Source of the DNA: Kaistia adipata DSM 17808
Lineage (GTDB): Bacteria; Pseudomonadota; Alphaproteobacteria; Rhizobiales; Kaistiaceae
NCBI RefSeq assembly: GCF_000423225.1
Contig: NZ_AUHO01000007.1
Location: 310,001 to 374,000 of the forward strand
DNA: 64,000 bases
Reading direction: 5' to 3'
Under the pieces are notes generated by a model that worked only from the letters and a program-made list of their open reading frames with translations, was not told the origin of the DNA and made no database searches. The translations under genes were made by a program, and so were the position numbers. Every line of letters starts with the position of its first letter. Position 1 is the first letter of the stretch. Positions 18,020-25,913 of the stretch are shown here, one piece after another.

Positions 18020-18965
18020 AGTCGCGGCTGCCTTGGGAGGGGAAGTCACAGGAAGAAACAGCGTATCGGCACCAGGCCCCGGGCATTCCCGGGCCGACCG
18101 GTCGCTGTCGATAATGATTGATCCGAGGGCGCCCGGCGGCTTTGTCGTGACGTCCTTCGCGGGCGACGACCCGCTAGAATGCAAAGACCACGTTCGGGGA
18201 CGGCTCGGCCTCGAGGAGTGGCGGCCGACGAGGAAGGACGATGCCGCGCCGATCGATTTCGTCAACCGCATGGAAGAGCGCGTCAGGAAATCCGGGGACT
18301 CAGCCACCGAGCCCGCCAGCAATCCCGATCAGGGAAACGACCGTCTATTCCCCATCGCAACGCGCATGTGGGACGAGGCCACCAGCATCAAGGATTCGCT
18401 GGCCGAGACCTACCTGAGGACGCGCGGGCTCTGGCTGCCGTCCGTGATCATTGCCGGCGGGCAACTCCGTTTCCACCCCTCTTGTACCTTCAAGCTCGGG
18501 GATGGCTCGCGGTTGAATGCGCCTGCCATGCTGGCGCTGATGACGGATGCAGAGACGGGCGAGCCCCGCGCCGTGCACCGGACGGCCCTTAGCCCGGAAG
18601 GCGGAAAGCTGGACGATCCTCGGCTGGGCAATCCAAAGAAGATGCTCGGTCGAGCCCGAGGCGCCGTCGTGCGGCTATGCCCTAACCAAGGCCCGGCACT
18701 CGGCATCGCCGAAGGCATCGAGAACGCCGTAGCGGCCGTCTGTGGCGGCCTAGGCGCGGTTTGGGCGGCGGGCATGGCGGCGAACCTTCAAAGCCTGCCA
18801 GTGCTCGCCGGCATCGAGACGTTGCGCATTCTCGCGGACGTGGGCGCTGCTGGCGAAAAGGCTGCTTCCGAATGCGGCGGCCGCTGGGTTGATGCCGGCC
18901 GACAGGTCGAAGCCCTCTACCCCAAGACCGGCGACTGGAACGATATGATGAAAGGGGTCCTATGA
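17991..18965 (+). CDS. Toprim-domain primase-like protein
   Basis: 324 residues. The N-terminal part has the phage primase zinc-less prelude (HSRADRSLSIMIDP, GFVVTSFAGDDPLECKDHVR), the middle the YLRTRGL segment seen in Toprim primases, and the C-terminal part a Toprim fold with GIAEGIENAVAAV (catalytic glutamate) and ILADVGAAGEKAA. The usual DxD is read as D-V-G, so one metal-binding acid is missing, which may weaken catalysis. AGAGGAGG precedes the ATG. It overlaps the helicase gene by ATGA and should prime replication of the excised element. Confidence 0.82.
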   Translation: MQGFPLNAREVAAALGGEVTGRNSVSAPGPGHSRADRSLSIMIDPRAPGGFVVTSFAGDDPLECKDHVRGRLGLEEWRPTRKDDAAPIDFVNRMEERVRKSGDSATEPASNPDQGNDRLFPIATRMWDEATSIKDSLAETYLRTRGLWLPSVIIAGGQLRFHPSCTFKLGDGSRLNAPAMLALMTDAETGEPRAVHRTALSPEGGKLDDPRLGNPKKMLGRARGAVVRLCPNQGPALGIAEGIENAVAAVCGGLGAVWAAGMAANLQSLPVLAGIETLRILADVGAAGEKAASECGGRWVDAGRQVEALYPKTGDWNDMMKGVL

Positions 18966-20263
18966 GCGCGACGCCCGAAACAATCGACGAAGGCCGGACC
19001 ATCTTTCATCCGGAGAGCGGCAACCGCGTGCTGAAGTTCGAGCACGCCATTGGCAGGCGCCAGACCTTCACCAGAGCGCCCAGGCCGAAGACCATCAGTG
19101 CGACGCCCTTCGTGCTCCGAGATCCTGCGCTCATTCCTCAGCGAGATTGGATCTATGGCCGACATCTCGTCCGTCAGTTTCTGTCGACGACGGTGGCCCC
19201 GGGCGGTGTCGGGAAAAGCTCTCTCGTCATCACCGAAGCTCTTGCCATGGCAACGGGGCGGAACCTCCTGGGGCAGTGGTGCGCACCAGGCCTGCGCGTC
19301 TGGCTCTGGAACGGCGAAGACCCGGTTGAAGAGATGGAGCGCCGCATCGCTGCGACGGCTCTGCACTACGACATCAGACCGAGCGACCTAGCCGGCCGGC
19401 TGTTCGTCGACAGCGGGCGAGAAATGGAGATTGTCCTTGCCACGCAGGGCCGCGAGGGCACGACCATCGCCGAACCGGTCGTCGAGGCGATGATCGAGAC
19501 GATCCGAGCCAACTGCATCGACGTCGTGGTGATCGATCCGTTCGTGTCCAGCCACCGCGTCACGGAAAACGACAACAATGCGATTGATCGAGTGGCGAAA
19601 ACTTGGGGCCGCATCGCCAACGTCACCAACTGCGCGGTGCAGCTCGTGCACCATGTCCGAAAGACCAACGGCGCCGAAATCTCGGTCGAGGACGGCCGCG
19701 GGGCCGTCGCTCTCCTGGCTGCCGCGCGCTCGGCCCGCGTCCTCAACGTCATGAGCGAGGATGAGGCCACGAAGGCGAACGTCGAGAACCGCCGGCTCTA
19801 CTTTCGGGTGACGGACGGGAAGGGGAACATGAGCCCGCCGGCCGACAAGAGCGATTGGCACAAAATGGAGCCTGTCGACCTCGGCAACGGTCACCTTGGT
19901 ATGGGCGGGGATAGTGTCGGCGTCGTGACCTCGTGGGAGTGGCCTGACGCGTTCGCCGGCATCGAGACGGCCGACCTGCTCAAGGCGCAGAAGGCGATCA
20001 GCGGTGGCCAGTGGCGCGAGAACGACCAGGCCGGAGATTGGGTCGGCAAGCCAATTGCCCGTGCGCTCGATATCGACATCGGCACGGGACGGACAAGCGA
20101 CCTGACCAAGGCACAGAAGGCCGCGAAGGCGAAAGTGAAAACCCTCATTCGCGTTTGGATCGGGAATGGAGCGCTCGTTCTGGTCGAGGGCAAGGATGGC
20201 AAAAGCAACATCCGGAAGTTCGTAGAGGTAGGCGAGTGGGCCGTAACCGAGACGTTCAAATAG
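18962..20263 (+). CDS. RepA-like hexameric helicase (AAA_25 ATPase)
   Basis: 433 residues. Walker A is APGGVGKSS at 79-87; Walker B is in CIDVVVIDPF at about 185-194; AVQLVHHVRKT is the sensor/arginine region typical of RSF1010 RepA-type RecA-fold helicases. A C-terminal winged region (about 350-430) may contact DNA. It forms the replication core with the Toprim protein and is the last of the coupled genes starting at 16761. Family identity is firm; its role in replicating the element is inferred from the gene pair. Confidence 0.88.
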   Translation: MSATPETIDEGRTIFHPESGNRVLKFEHAIGRRQTFTRAPRPKTISATPFVLRDPALIPQRDWIYGRHLVRQFLSTTVAPGGVGKSSLVITEALAMATGRNLLGQWCAPGLRVWLWNGEDPVEEMERRIAATALHYDIRPSDLAGRLFVDSGREMEIVLATQGREGTTIAEPVVEAMIETIRANCIDVVVIDPFVSSHRVTENDNNAIDRVAKTWGRIANVTNCAVQLVHHVRKTNGAEISVEDGRGAVALLAAARSARVLNVMSEDEATKANVENRRLYFRVTDGKGNMSPPADKSDWHKMEPVDLGNGHLGMGGDSVGVVTSWEWPDAFAGIETADLLKAQKAISGGQWRENDQAGDWVGKPIARALDIDIGTGRTSDLTKAQKAAKAKVKTLIRVWIGNGALVLVEGKDGKSNIRKFVEVGEWAVTETFK

Positions 20264-20268
20264 TCGTT

Positions 20269-20364
20269 CCTCACCTCCACACCATGAGGTGAGGAGAGGT
20301 GTGGAAGGTGGGGGCAGATTTCCTCACCACCACCCCACACCCCCGTAGGGGGTGGGTGGTGAGG
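20269..20364. repeat. Interlocked inverted repeats after the helicase gene
   Basis: CCTCACCT (20269) pairs with AGGTGAGG (20287), while CCACACC (20277), inside that loop, pairs with GGTGTGG (20298): an a-b-a'-b' order that can form an H-type pseudoknot. A second, longer hairpin spans 20322-20364 (CCTCACCACC pairing with GGTGGTGAGG, closed around a short GTA loop). The strand downstream stays G-rich to 20400. It could be a terminator, an origin-like site or a structured RNA. Confidence 0.55.
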
Positions 20365-20411
20365 AGACCGGGGAGGGTGGGGATAGTGAGGTGGGGAAAT
20401 CAGGGGTGACC

Positions 20412-20597
20412 ATGGCCGACGAACTCGCCGTCTATGACGGCCGCGTGATGATAGGGACGACGCGGCGAAACGGGCCGCACGCCTTCGTGGCGAAGGGGCT
20501 CGACGGGAAGAGGCTCGGCACATTCCCCGACCAGGCCGCAGCGACACATGCGGTGCGCGTGGCGAGTCGGCCGGCGGGCTGGGTGAACCTCGCTTAA
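20412..20597 (+). CDS. Hypothetical small element protein
   Basis: 61 residues starting MADELAVYDGR, beta-rich then helical (GKRLGTFPDQAAATHAVRVA). AGGGG lies 5-8 bases before the ATG. No family is recognised. It lies directly downstream of the structured spacer and may be read through from the helicase operon. Confidence 0.55.
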   Translation: MADELAVYDGRVMIGTTRRNGPHAFVAKGLDGKRLGTFPDQAAATHAVRVASRPAGWVNLA

Positions 20598-20642
20598 GAT
20601 GCTGGCGCGGTTGGCGGATTGGGAGCTAACTCGTGAGCTAGC

Positions 20643-21311
20643 TCAGGACGACGGTCGGCCCTGGATTACACCTGTTGTAGTGGACATCGAGCGTACCCAG
20701 TCCCGCGTATCTCCGCACACCAACCCTATCAGCTCCAGTGCGTCATTGTGTTTCCTGGCCGGCCCTTTGTCGAAAATCGCACGATGATGGGCTATCCGGT
20801 TCCGCCAACGTCTTACGCCTTCGATGAGCAGCTGGATTTCCTCCCTCGTGACTGCTTTTGTCGCGCAGGGGAAAATGGGTTGAACTCCCTTTGCCCAAAG
20901 ATATCGTTCAAATCGCTTGGTCGCTAAATGCTCCCAGAATCCGAAGGTGAGAGCCGAGACAATGTGATGAGCCGTCAGCCTATCCGAATGCTGCTTGGTT
21001 TCGGATGCAACAGCTTCTTGCAGGTCATCTCGGAAGCGATGGTCCAAGATTGCCAGGAAAGTGTTGTCTCGAAACCAATGGTCACCGGCCCTCGCGATCA
21101 AGGCCCTGTTGAATGCATTTCTGCAGACAATCTCAGCGTAGTGGAGCACCGGGTGAAAGCTCTCAGAGAGCTTGCAGTTCCATATGTAGTAGCTGAACGA
21201 GACATCAACTCGGTTCCCGGCGGCAGGCATATAGCGCATTAGGCGCTCGTGCTGAATGGCTGCCACGATGGTTGGGAACTTATCGGCAGCCGGGGAGTTC
21301 GGTAATTGCAT
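20643..21311 (-). CDS. Abi-like HEPN protein
   Basis: 222 residues of the Abi_2/AbiD-F type. It has a helical N-terminus, HYAEIVCRNAFNRAL early on, and a C-terminal HEPN catalytic motif RNRIAHHRAIF: Arg170 and His175 form the RnxxxH ribonuclease signature. Abi-like HEPN proteins are abortive-infection effectors that cleave RNA or tRNA upon phage attack. It is transcribed against its neighbours as a single gene, as expected of a cargo (moron) gene. The trigger is unknown and no antitoxin-like partner is adjacent on the same strand. Confidence 0.75.
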   Translation of the reverse strand: MQLPNSPAADKFPTIVAAIQHERLMRYMPAAGNRVDVSFSYYIWNCKLSESFHPVLHYAEIVCRNAFNRALIARAGDHWFRDNTFLAILDHRFRDDLQEAVASETKQHSDRLTAHHIVSALTFGFWEHLATKRFERYLWAKGVQPIFPCATKAVTREEIQLLIEGVRRWRNRIAHHRAIFDKGPARKHNDALELIGLVCGDTRDWVRSMSTTTGVIQGRPSS

Positions 21312-21527
21312 CTTAAGCTCTTTGGCCCTAGGGTGCGTTCGTGAGCTGCAGATAGGTTGCGCAAGCCCCTCCTGCGGACAAGATCAGAAGGCGGGTCCCG
21401 AAAGGGACGCCGCCTTCATCTATTTTGAGCGCAACTCTGGGTTCGGGCAAGCTGCCGGACACACCCAACTTAGCCGCGTCGTCTAGTCGAGAAGGCAGCC
21501 CGCGCCACAGGTGGCGCTCCCCTGTTG

Positions 21528-21563
21528 AGCCCCTGTTCGCAGCCGCTGCGAAATGTAGGGGCT
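21528..21563. repeat. Two-tier hairpin
   Basis: The outer stem AGCCCCT/AGGGGCT encloses a perfect inner stem TTCGCAG/CTGCGAA with a CCG loop. It lies in the 355-base gap between the divergently transcribed Abi-like and GIY-YIG genes. No T-run follows on either strand, so a regulatory or recombination site is as likely as a terminator. The rest of 21312-21666 shows no gene. Confidence 0.5.
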
Positions 21564-21666
21564 GACACGTATGCGCGCGCCTCACCTGAGGTTTTCTGAA
21601 GTCGCCCATGTCTTAGTGACCTTCAGTCCTATCATGGATAGCCTGCCGGTTCCGGGGAGGGGCACC

Positions 21667-22320
21667 ATGACAAAGTCAGAGCGTATTCGAGAACTCGCGA
21701 GCCAAGGGGTACCAACAGCGGAAATCGCGCGTCGCCTCGGCATCCGCTACCAGCACGCCTACAACGTCTTAGCTGCGACTAAGCCCAGTTTCTACGCCAT
21801 GCCGGCCGCGCATAAGGCTGATACGCCGAACCAAATTCCCTCAGGCCCGCGTGGCGCAGAGAAGCCATCACTCGGCGTAGACGTATTGGTTGCGGCCGGG
21901 TTTTCGTTCGCCGGGCGATGGGCTCTTTCTAGTTCCGGCGCGCTCGCCCCCGACCAGCCAATCTCAAAAGGGATGGGAGTCTATGCCTATGCCAAAGGCG
22001 GCACGGTTCTTTACGTCGGCTTGGCCACGATGGGGCTGGCGAAGCGGCTCTACTACTACGGTAAGCCCGGCCCCTCTCAGATGACCAACCTCAGGCTGAA
22101 CGGAGCGATCAAGCGAGAGCTTGAGGCCGGGGATGTCATCGACATCTACACCGCCGAGCCCCCGGATAGTGAATGGAATGGCCTGCCGGTCCACGGAGCC
22201 GCGGGCCTTGAGATGGGGCTGATCAGGAAGTACGCGCTGCCCTGGAATCTTCGCAGCAGTGGGAGCGGCGTGAACTCCGCGTCTCTCGATTTGCCCGACT
22301 TGGCTGATGTCGCCCTCTAG
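21667..22320 (+). CDS. Helix-turn-helix / GIY-YIG nuclease-like fusion
   Basis: 217 residues. Residues 5-35 are a resolvase-like helix-turn-helix (RIRELASQGVPTAEIARRLG then YQHAYNVL). Residues about 100-195 read as a GIY-YIG fold: GVY at 104-106, YVG at 116-118, the catalytic-type Arg127 in AKRLYYYG and Glu182 in AGLEMGLIRKY. A GGGGAGGGG ribosome site precedes the ATG. The combination suggests a site-directed nuclease or a DNA-binding sensor; it could serve defence, competition between elements or homing. The fold call rests on motifs only. Confidence 0.65.
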   Translation: MTKSERIRELASQGVPTAEIARRLGIRYQHAYNVLAATKPSFYAMPAAHKADTPNQIPSGPRGAEKPSLGVDVLVAAGFSFAGRWALSSSGALAPDQPISKGMGVYAYAKGGTVLYVGLATMGLAKRLYYYGKPGPSQMTNLRLNGAIKRELEAGDVIDIYTAEPPDSEWNGLPVHGAAGLEMGLIRKYALPWNLRSSGSGVNSASLDLPDLADVAL

Positions 22321-22376
22321 GGCGTTGGAAAACTCAGTCGGATGTCAGGTCGCGGCGTCCTTGCAAGGGGCATCCA

Positions 22377-22559
22377 TCAAGGGGGGTTCTCGACGAACGT
22401 TACTTGTCCGGCTTCGCTCACGCTGAACACCGATATGCCCAGCACGGCCGTTCCGGATTCTCGCTGGTTCAACATCCATGTGGGCCGACCGGGGATGCCC
22501 GCAACCTGAACATTTCTCAATAGGCCGCGCCCGACGATTTTGATTTCCTTTGATTGAAT
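22377..22559 (-). pseudogene. Protein-like reading frame without a standard start
   Basis: A 60-codon leftward frame encodes a convincing beta-rich sequence (KIVGRGLLRNVQVAG, then AVLGISVFSVSEAG) and ends at 22377, but is closed upstream by TGA and begins with ATT; the only internal start is a TTG at 22520 without a ribosome site. A TTG at 22563 with AGGAG at good spacing opens a different frame, offset by +1. It may be a frameshifted gene, a decayed gene or non-AUG initiation. The rest of 22321-22900 shows no gene. Confidence 0.4.
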
Positions 22560-22900
22560 TCAAGCCGCGGCTCCTAAAAGGCCCCTACGCTTGGGCTATC
22601 CCTGCTATGATCTTCCAGCTGCGGAACGCATAGGCATATGCCACCTGCCGGCGGCTCCTTTGAGGACCGCATGGTAGGTGTCAATGACCCGGCCGATCCC
22701 TCAGAACACTCGCGGAGCAAGCCGCTGTTTGGGCTTGGAAGTTTTAGCGTTCGCTGGGGCCAGGACTGGTCACAGGAACACCGGCATTGCTCAGAATCTG
22801 CGACATCACTATTCGCCCTGGATGTTGCGAGGCAGTGCTGCCGACCACCTACGGATCGCGATTCGGCGCGCCGGTTGAACCGGCTGGAGGATACCCCATC

Positions 22901-23164
22901 ATGCCCATGACGCTCACCCCCGAATTCAGTCCTGATGCAGACGAGGACTTGCCGGAGAGAGTACTGGCCGCGATTGAGGAAGGACTGACGCCGCTTGAGG
23001 CTGTCCGGGTCTGGAAGCAGCACACAGTTGAGCACCTGTCGGACCTATCGGGCGTAAGCCAAGCAACTATTCACGCTGTCGAACGCGGCCGCGAACTGTC
23101 ACCCGACGCGCAGATCAAGCTCGCCTGCGCGCTGGGCGTGGGAGCTGATTTGATACTCGGTTAG
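22901..23164 (+). CDS. Small XRE-type helix-turn-helix protein
   Basis: 87 residues. After an acidic N-terminus, residues about 35-87 form an XRE (Cro/CI) domain: VEHLSDLSGVSQATIHAVER is the recognition unit and KLACALGVGADLIL the closing helix. It resembles antitoxin or repressor proteins. GGAGG lies about 10 bases before the ATG. A HigA-like fragment follows at 23175, so this may be the remains of a regulatory or toxin-antitoxin locus. Confidence 0.7.
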   Translation: MPMTLTPEFSPDADEDLPERVLAAIEEGLTPLEAVRVWKQHTVEHLSDLSGVSQATIHAVERGRELSPDAQIKLACALGVGADLILG

Positions 23165-23174
23165 CCCGTTCGGC

Positions 23175-23282
23175 ATGCGCGCCGGCGCGCTCGCCCGTCT
23201 AGTCGATGTCCCACGCACCCGCATCGGGCGCCTGGCGACCGAGCAGACCGCGGTGACGTCTACGACGGATCTAGCCGTCGGG
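23175..23282 (+). pseudogene. HigA-type antitoxin fragment
   Basis: About 36 codons reading GALARLVDVPRTRIGRLATE then QTAVTSTTDLAV match the HigA antitoxin helix-turn-helix core (pattern LA..L.VPRTRI.R.....T.VT..TAL.LA). The N-terminal and C-terminal parts of HigA are missing and no HigB toxin is nearby. It is taken as a decayed gene. Confidence 0.45.
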
Positions 23283-23343
23283 ACGAACGGCGCTAGGTGG
23301 CAAGAGATCGATCGGATGGCGCTCTCGCCGGCAAGGAATGGGT

Positions 23344-23595
23344 ATGGCTACGACAAGCTCTTCTGCGACGGTGGTTTTCAAGCATTCGTTTCGGCTCCCC
23401 GGAATGGACCGCTCCTATCCACCTGGCGCCTATGAGATTGAGACCGACCTGGAGACGCTGGATACCGTTTCGACGCTTGGTTATCACCGCGTCGCGACGC
23501 GCATCCTATTGACACGGCCGGGCGTTACCGAGGCACTGACGATTGACCCTAGAGACCTTGAAAAGGCCCTGGAGCGAGATGCGTCCGCTGATTGA
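23344..23595 (+). CDS. Hypothetical small protein
   Basis: 83 residues beginning MATTSSSATVVFKHSF; the body (PPGAYEIETDLETLDTVST, YHRVATRILLTRPG) resembles small proteins of unknown function common in alphaproteobacterial prophages. AAGGA lies six bases before the chosen ATG. An in-frame ATG six bases earlier would overlap the ribosome site. Confidence 0.55.
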   Translation: MATTSSSATVVFKHSFRLPGMDRSYPPGAYEIETDLETLDTVSTLGYHRVATRILLTRPGVTEALTIDPRDLEKALERDASAD

Positions 23596-23734
23596 GCCGC
23601 GCGAACTGACTGCCGACGGACGCCATCTGCGACAGGAGGAGCATAGGTCATCAATTTAAGTTGGGGCGACTTTGCGAGGTCGGATACCCATATTCCGTTG
23701 CGGAAGTGGCGGCGTCTGTCGCCGCAATACGACA

Positions 23735-23941
23735 ATGTCAGGCCAACCCATGTTGTTGATGACCGAACTTCTGATCTGCGAGGTGATGATGGCTGTTGAA
23801 AACCGGGAGTCGATCGATATCGACGCTGCGGCGCAGAGATGCCGGTATCATCTGCCTCAGCACCCTGAAACCGATCAAAGGCTGAAGGATCGGCTTAACT
23901 ATCTTGCGATAGAGTATGGCGCTGAGGTGGGACACGCATAG
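23735..23941 (+). CDS. Possible small hypothetical protein
   Basis: 68 residues with a Met/Leu-rich start and a helical charged end (DQRLKDRLNYLAIEYG). No ribosome site is clear and no family is recognised; support is only the open frame and composition. Confidence 0.35.
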   Translation: MSGQPMLLMTELLICEVMMAVENRESIDIDAAAQRCRYHLPQHPETDQRLKDRLNYLAIEYGAEVGHA

Positions 23942-24131
23942 TGTCCTGTCGCCAGGGAAGTGTTGCCCCGTGGCGACAAACTTCCAGTGTCGGCTCACGA
24001 GGTGCGGCGAACAGCGCTCGCACCTCTTTCCGCACAGCTATTGCCTCGCCGGTGTAGAGCCCGTGCCGATACCGGCCGTGACGCGCGCCCTTTGGGGTGG
24101 CACCCCGCATCCGGGCTTTCGAGCGCGCCAC
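23895..24131 (-). pseudogene. Fragment of an HG(R/L)YT-type small protein
   Basis: The first 45 codons (GARHGRYRHGLYTGEAIAVR then KEVRAL) match small conserved proteins of rhizobial mobile regions with the pattern HGRYT-EAIA-R--VRAL. The similarity ends there and the rest looks non-coding, so this appears to be a truncated copy. Confidence 0.35.
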
Positions 24132-24824
24132 TGACCGGGAGAGAATCTCTCCCCGCGATATGACTATGGAAAAATCTTCGCAGCTCGGACGGCCCTGCTC
24201 GTCCTCAATTTGAGGATGAACCGGTCAAGCCAGCGCCGGCAGCCTTTATGGCGTCGGAAAACTCGCGTGCCCGGACGCCTAAGGCGCTGCCACCTGTTAC
24301 TTCCTGTTTATCGGCCTGTTCTCAGGACAGAACGCTGCCAGAGGGTGACACAGGCTGTGTCACCCTCCCAGCCACCACGCGCCTCTCTTTTAGGTGTCCG
24401 GATTGTCTGGATTGGACGCCTTTTTAGGTGTGCGGATTGCCGCCGGCGTGCATCTCCACCGGTCCGGATGTGGAGTCATGCCCCGACGCCGCAGAAACCC
24501 GCCATTTCGAGCCGGAAACCGTCGAAACGACTCGAGGGCAAATCGGCTCAGCCAGTTTTACGGCTTAGTCGCAAAACCCATCGCCGCCCGACTTCGAAAA
24601 CCGGCCACTCCGATTTCCCATTATTATTCAACGGGTTAATGCCGATTTTCTCGCAAAAACGCTCAAACCGGCCACCGCGATGCGGGCCCTTCGGCCACAC
24701 ATGGGGAGAATCGCCTACGGGACTCGCAGGCGGGCTTCTCGGCCCCAAGGGCTCTAGGGGACATCGAAGCCAGGAACGCCGCCAGCGGCCTCCGCAGTGC
24801 CCGCAATCGCCTAATCCGGCCTAT
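24132..24824. other. Gene-free region, candidate origin of replication of the element
   Basis: No frame here has protein-like composition. The stretch contains two inverted repeats, an 18-bp direct repeat and a locally AT-rich patch near 24615-24665 (CCCATTATTATTCAACG). In an element that encodes its own primase and helicase this is the most origin-like region, but no iteron set of three or more is seen. Confidence 0.4.
24318..24439. repeat. Cluster of inverted and direct repeats
   Basis: From left: the palindrome GTTCT-N6-AGAAC (24318-24333); a perfect 12-bp hairpin GAGGGTGACACA/TGTGTCACCCTC with a GGC loop (24341-24367); and two 18-bp direct repeats TTTTAGGTGTSCGGATTG at 24388 and 24422, 34 bases apart with one mismatch. 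The first direct repeat also forms GGTGTCC/GGACGCC across the gap. Confidence 0.6.
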
Positions 24825-25913
24825 TTAATTGCCGGGTCGATATACGGTGTGGGGTTTGGGAGTACCTTTCACGTATAGTCCCCACTGGCCTTCGCCGGTT
24901 AGCGCCCATATGTCGGTTCGGCCACAGAGTTGATGTCTCCTGTCAGGACAGCAGCGAGGGCTTTCTAGGGCACGTTTCCAGGAAAGCTTCTGACAATAGG
25001 CTAGATCCGAGTTGCCACGGGTCTGTGTCTTCTTGGGCGCCTGCTGCCGCGGTGGCTTAGCGGCTTGTCGCCTCTGGACTTGAGCCTTCTTGGACTCCGT
25101 GCGCTCTCGGGCCTGCCGATCCGCCTCAAGCTGCCTTGCGATGGCTGCTGCTTCCTTTGCCCGGGCTCTCCCTTCCAGTCTGCGGGCGTCCACGTTGCGA
25201 GCCGCGTCACGCCTGCGCTGCTCTTCGGCCATTCTGGCCAGACCCTCTGGACCTAGGCGAGCTCGCCTCGCTGCCAGGGTTTCGGTGAATACCTTGGGAT
25301 CGACGGGATTCTGGGCTTGGGCGGCGCTACATGCGCTCCCCCAACGCTTGGCTTCAGCTGTCAGCTTTGCGTTGCAGAGATAGCGGAGGTCGCCTTCATG
25401 CCTCGCGCATCCCTGCCTCAACTCACGCGTCTTCTCGCCCACGGTTCCCGAGCAAGAGCTGGTGAACGTGGTTGCGGGACCAAGGATCTTGTCGAAATCG
25501 AAATTGAAGTGGCGCGCCGCATACACCTCGTCACTGACAAGCGGCGAGGTTGGCTTCTTGAGTTCTTCCGCCTCTTCAGCTTCGAAGGGGCAGACAATAC
25601 TGATCCTGCCGGTGTAGCCGCCGCATTCGCTCGTCTTGCAATGAGTGACCATCTGCTGGGTGCCGGGCATGGCATGACCGGGCACCCACGAGCCATCGCG
25701 TTTCTCCACCTCCATGGTGTAGTGGCGCGCGCAAATGTTGTCGACGTAAAACCCGGTGTACTCTTGGAATCCGAGGACAGGCCCTCCGCCGCGGACCTGA
25801 ATGCAAGCGCGACCGGTCCAGTCCACTGGCCTGCATTTCTCTTGGGCAACCGCGGCTAAGCCCGACACCAGCCAAAGCACAAGTGCAGCTAGCAGTGAAA
25901 TGCGCCCGTTCAT
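24825..25913 (-). CDS. Secreted cysteine-rich protein with a coiled coil
   Basis: 362 residues. A signal peptide (MNGRISLLAALVLW, cleavage after VAQ) is followed by about 14 cysteines in the mature protein, including CKTSECGGYTG and a paired CC near the C-terminus, suggesting disulphides in the periplasm. Residues about 215-305 are a charged Arg/Ala/Glu-rich coiled coil (MAEEQRRRDAARN onward). GGAGGGG precedes the chosen ATG. No family is recognised. Next to phage-like genes it could be a surface-modifying moron gene. Confidence 0.6.
   Translation of the reverse strand: MNGRISLLAALVLWLVSGLAAVAQEKCRPVDWTGRACIQVRGGGPVLGFQEYTGFYVDNICARHYTMEVEKRDGSWVPGHAMPGTQQMVTHCKTSECGGYTGRISIVCPFEAEEAEELKKPTSPLVSDEVYAARHFNFDFDKILGPATTFTSSCSGTVGEKTRELRQGCARHEGDLRYLCNAKLTAEAKRWGSACSAAQAQNPVDPKVFTETLAARRARLGPEGLARMAEEQRRRDAARNVDARRLEGRARAKEAAAIARQLEADRQARERTESKKAQVQRRQAAKPPRQQAPKKTQTRGNSDLAYCQKLSWKRALESPRCCPDRRHQLCGRTDIWALTGEGQWGLYVKGTPKPHTVYRPGN

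Noticed and set aside
22638-22910. Plus-strand frame with MPPAGGSFEDRM start
   Set aside because: Good start context is lacking and the sequence has no recognisable fold pattern; overlaps a contradictory frame on the other strand.
24210-24878. 222-codon plus-strand frame across the repeat cluster
   Set aside because: Arg/Pro/Ser-rich with no ribosome site; it crosses strong palindromes and overlaps the end of the secreted-protein gene.
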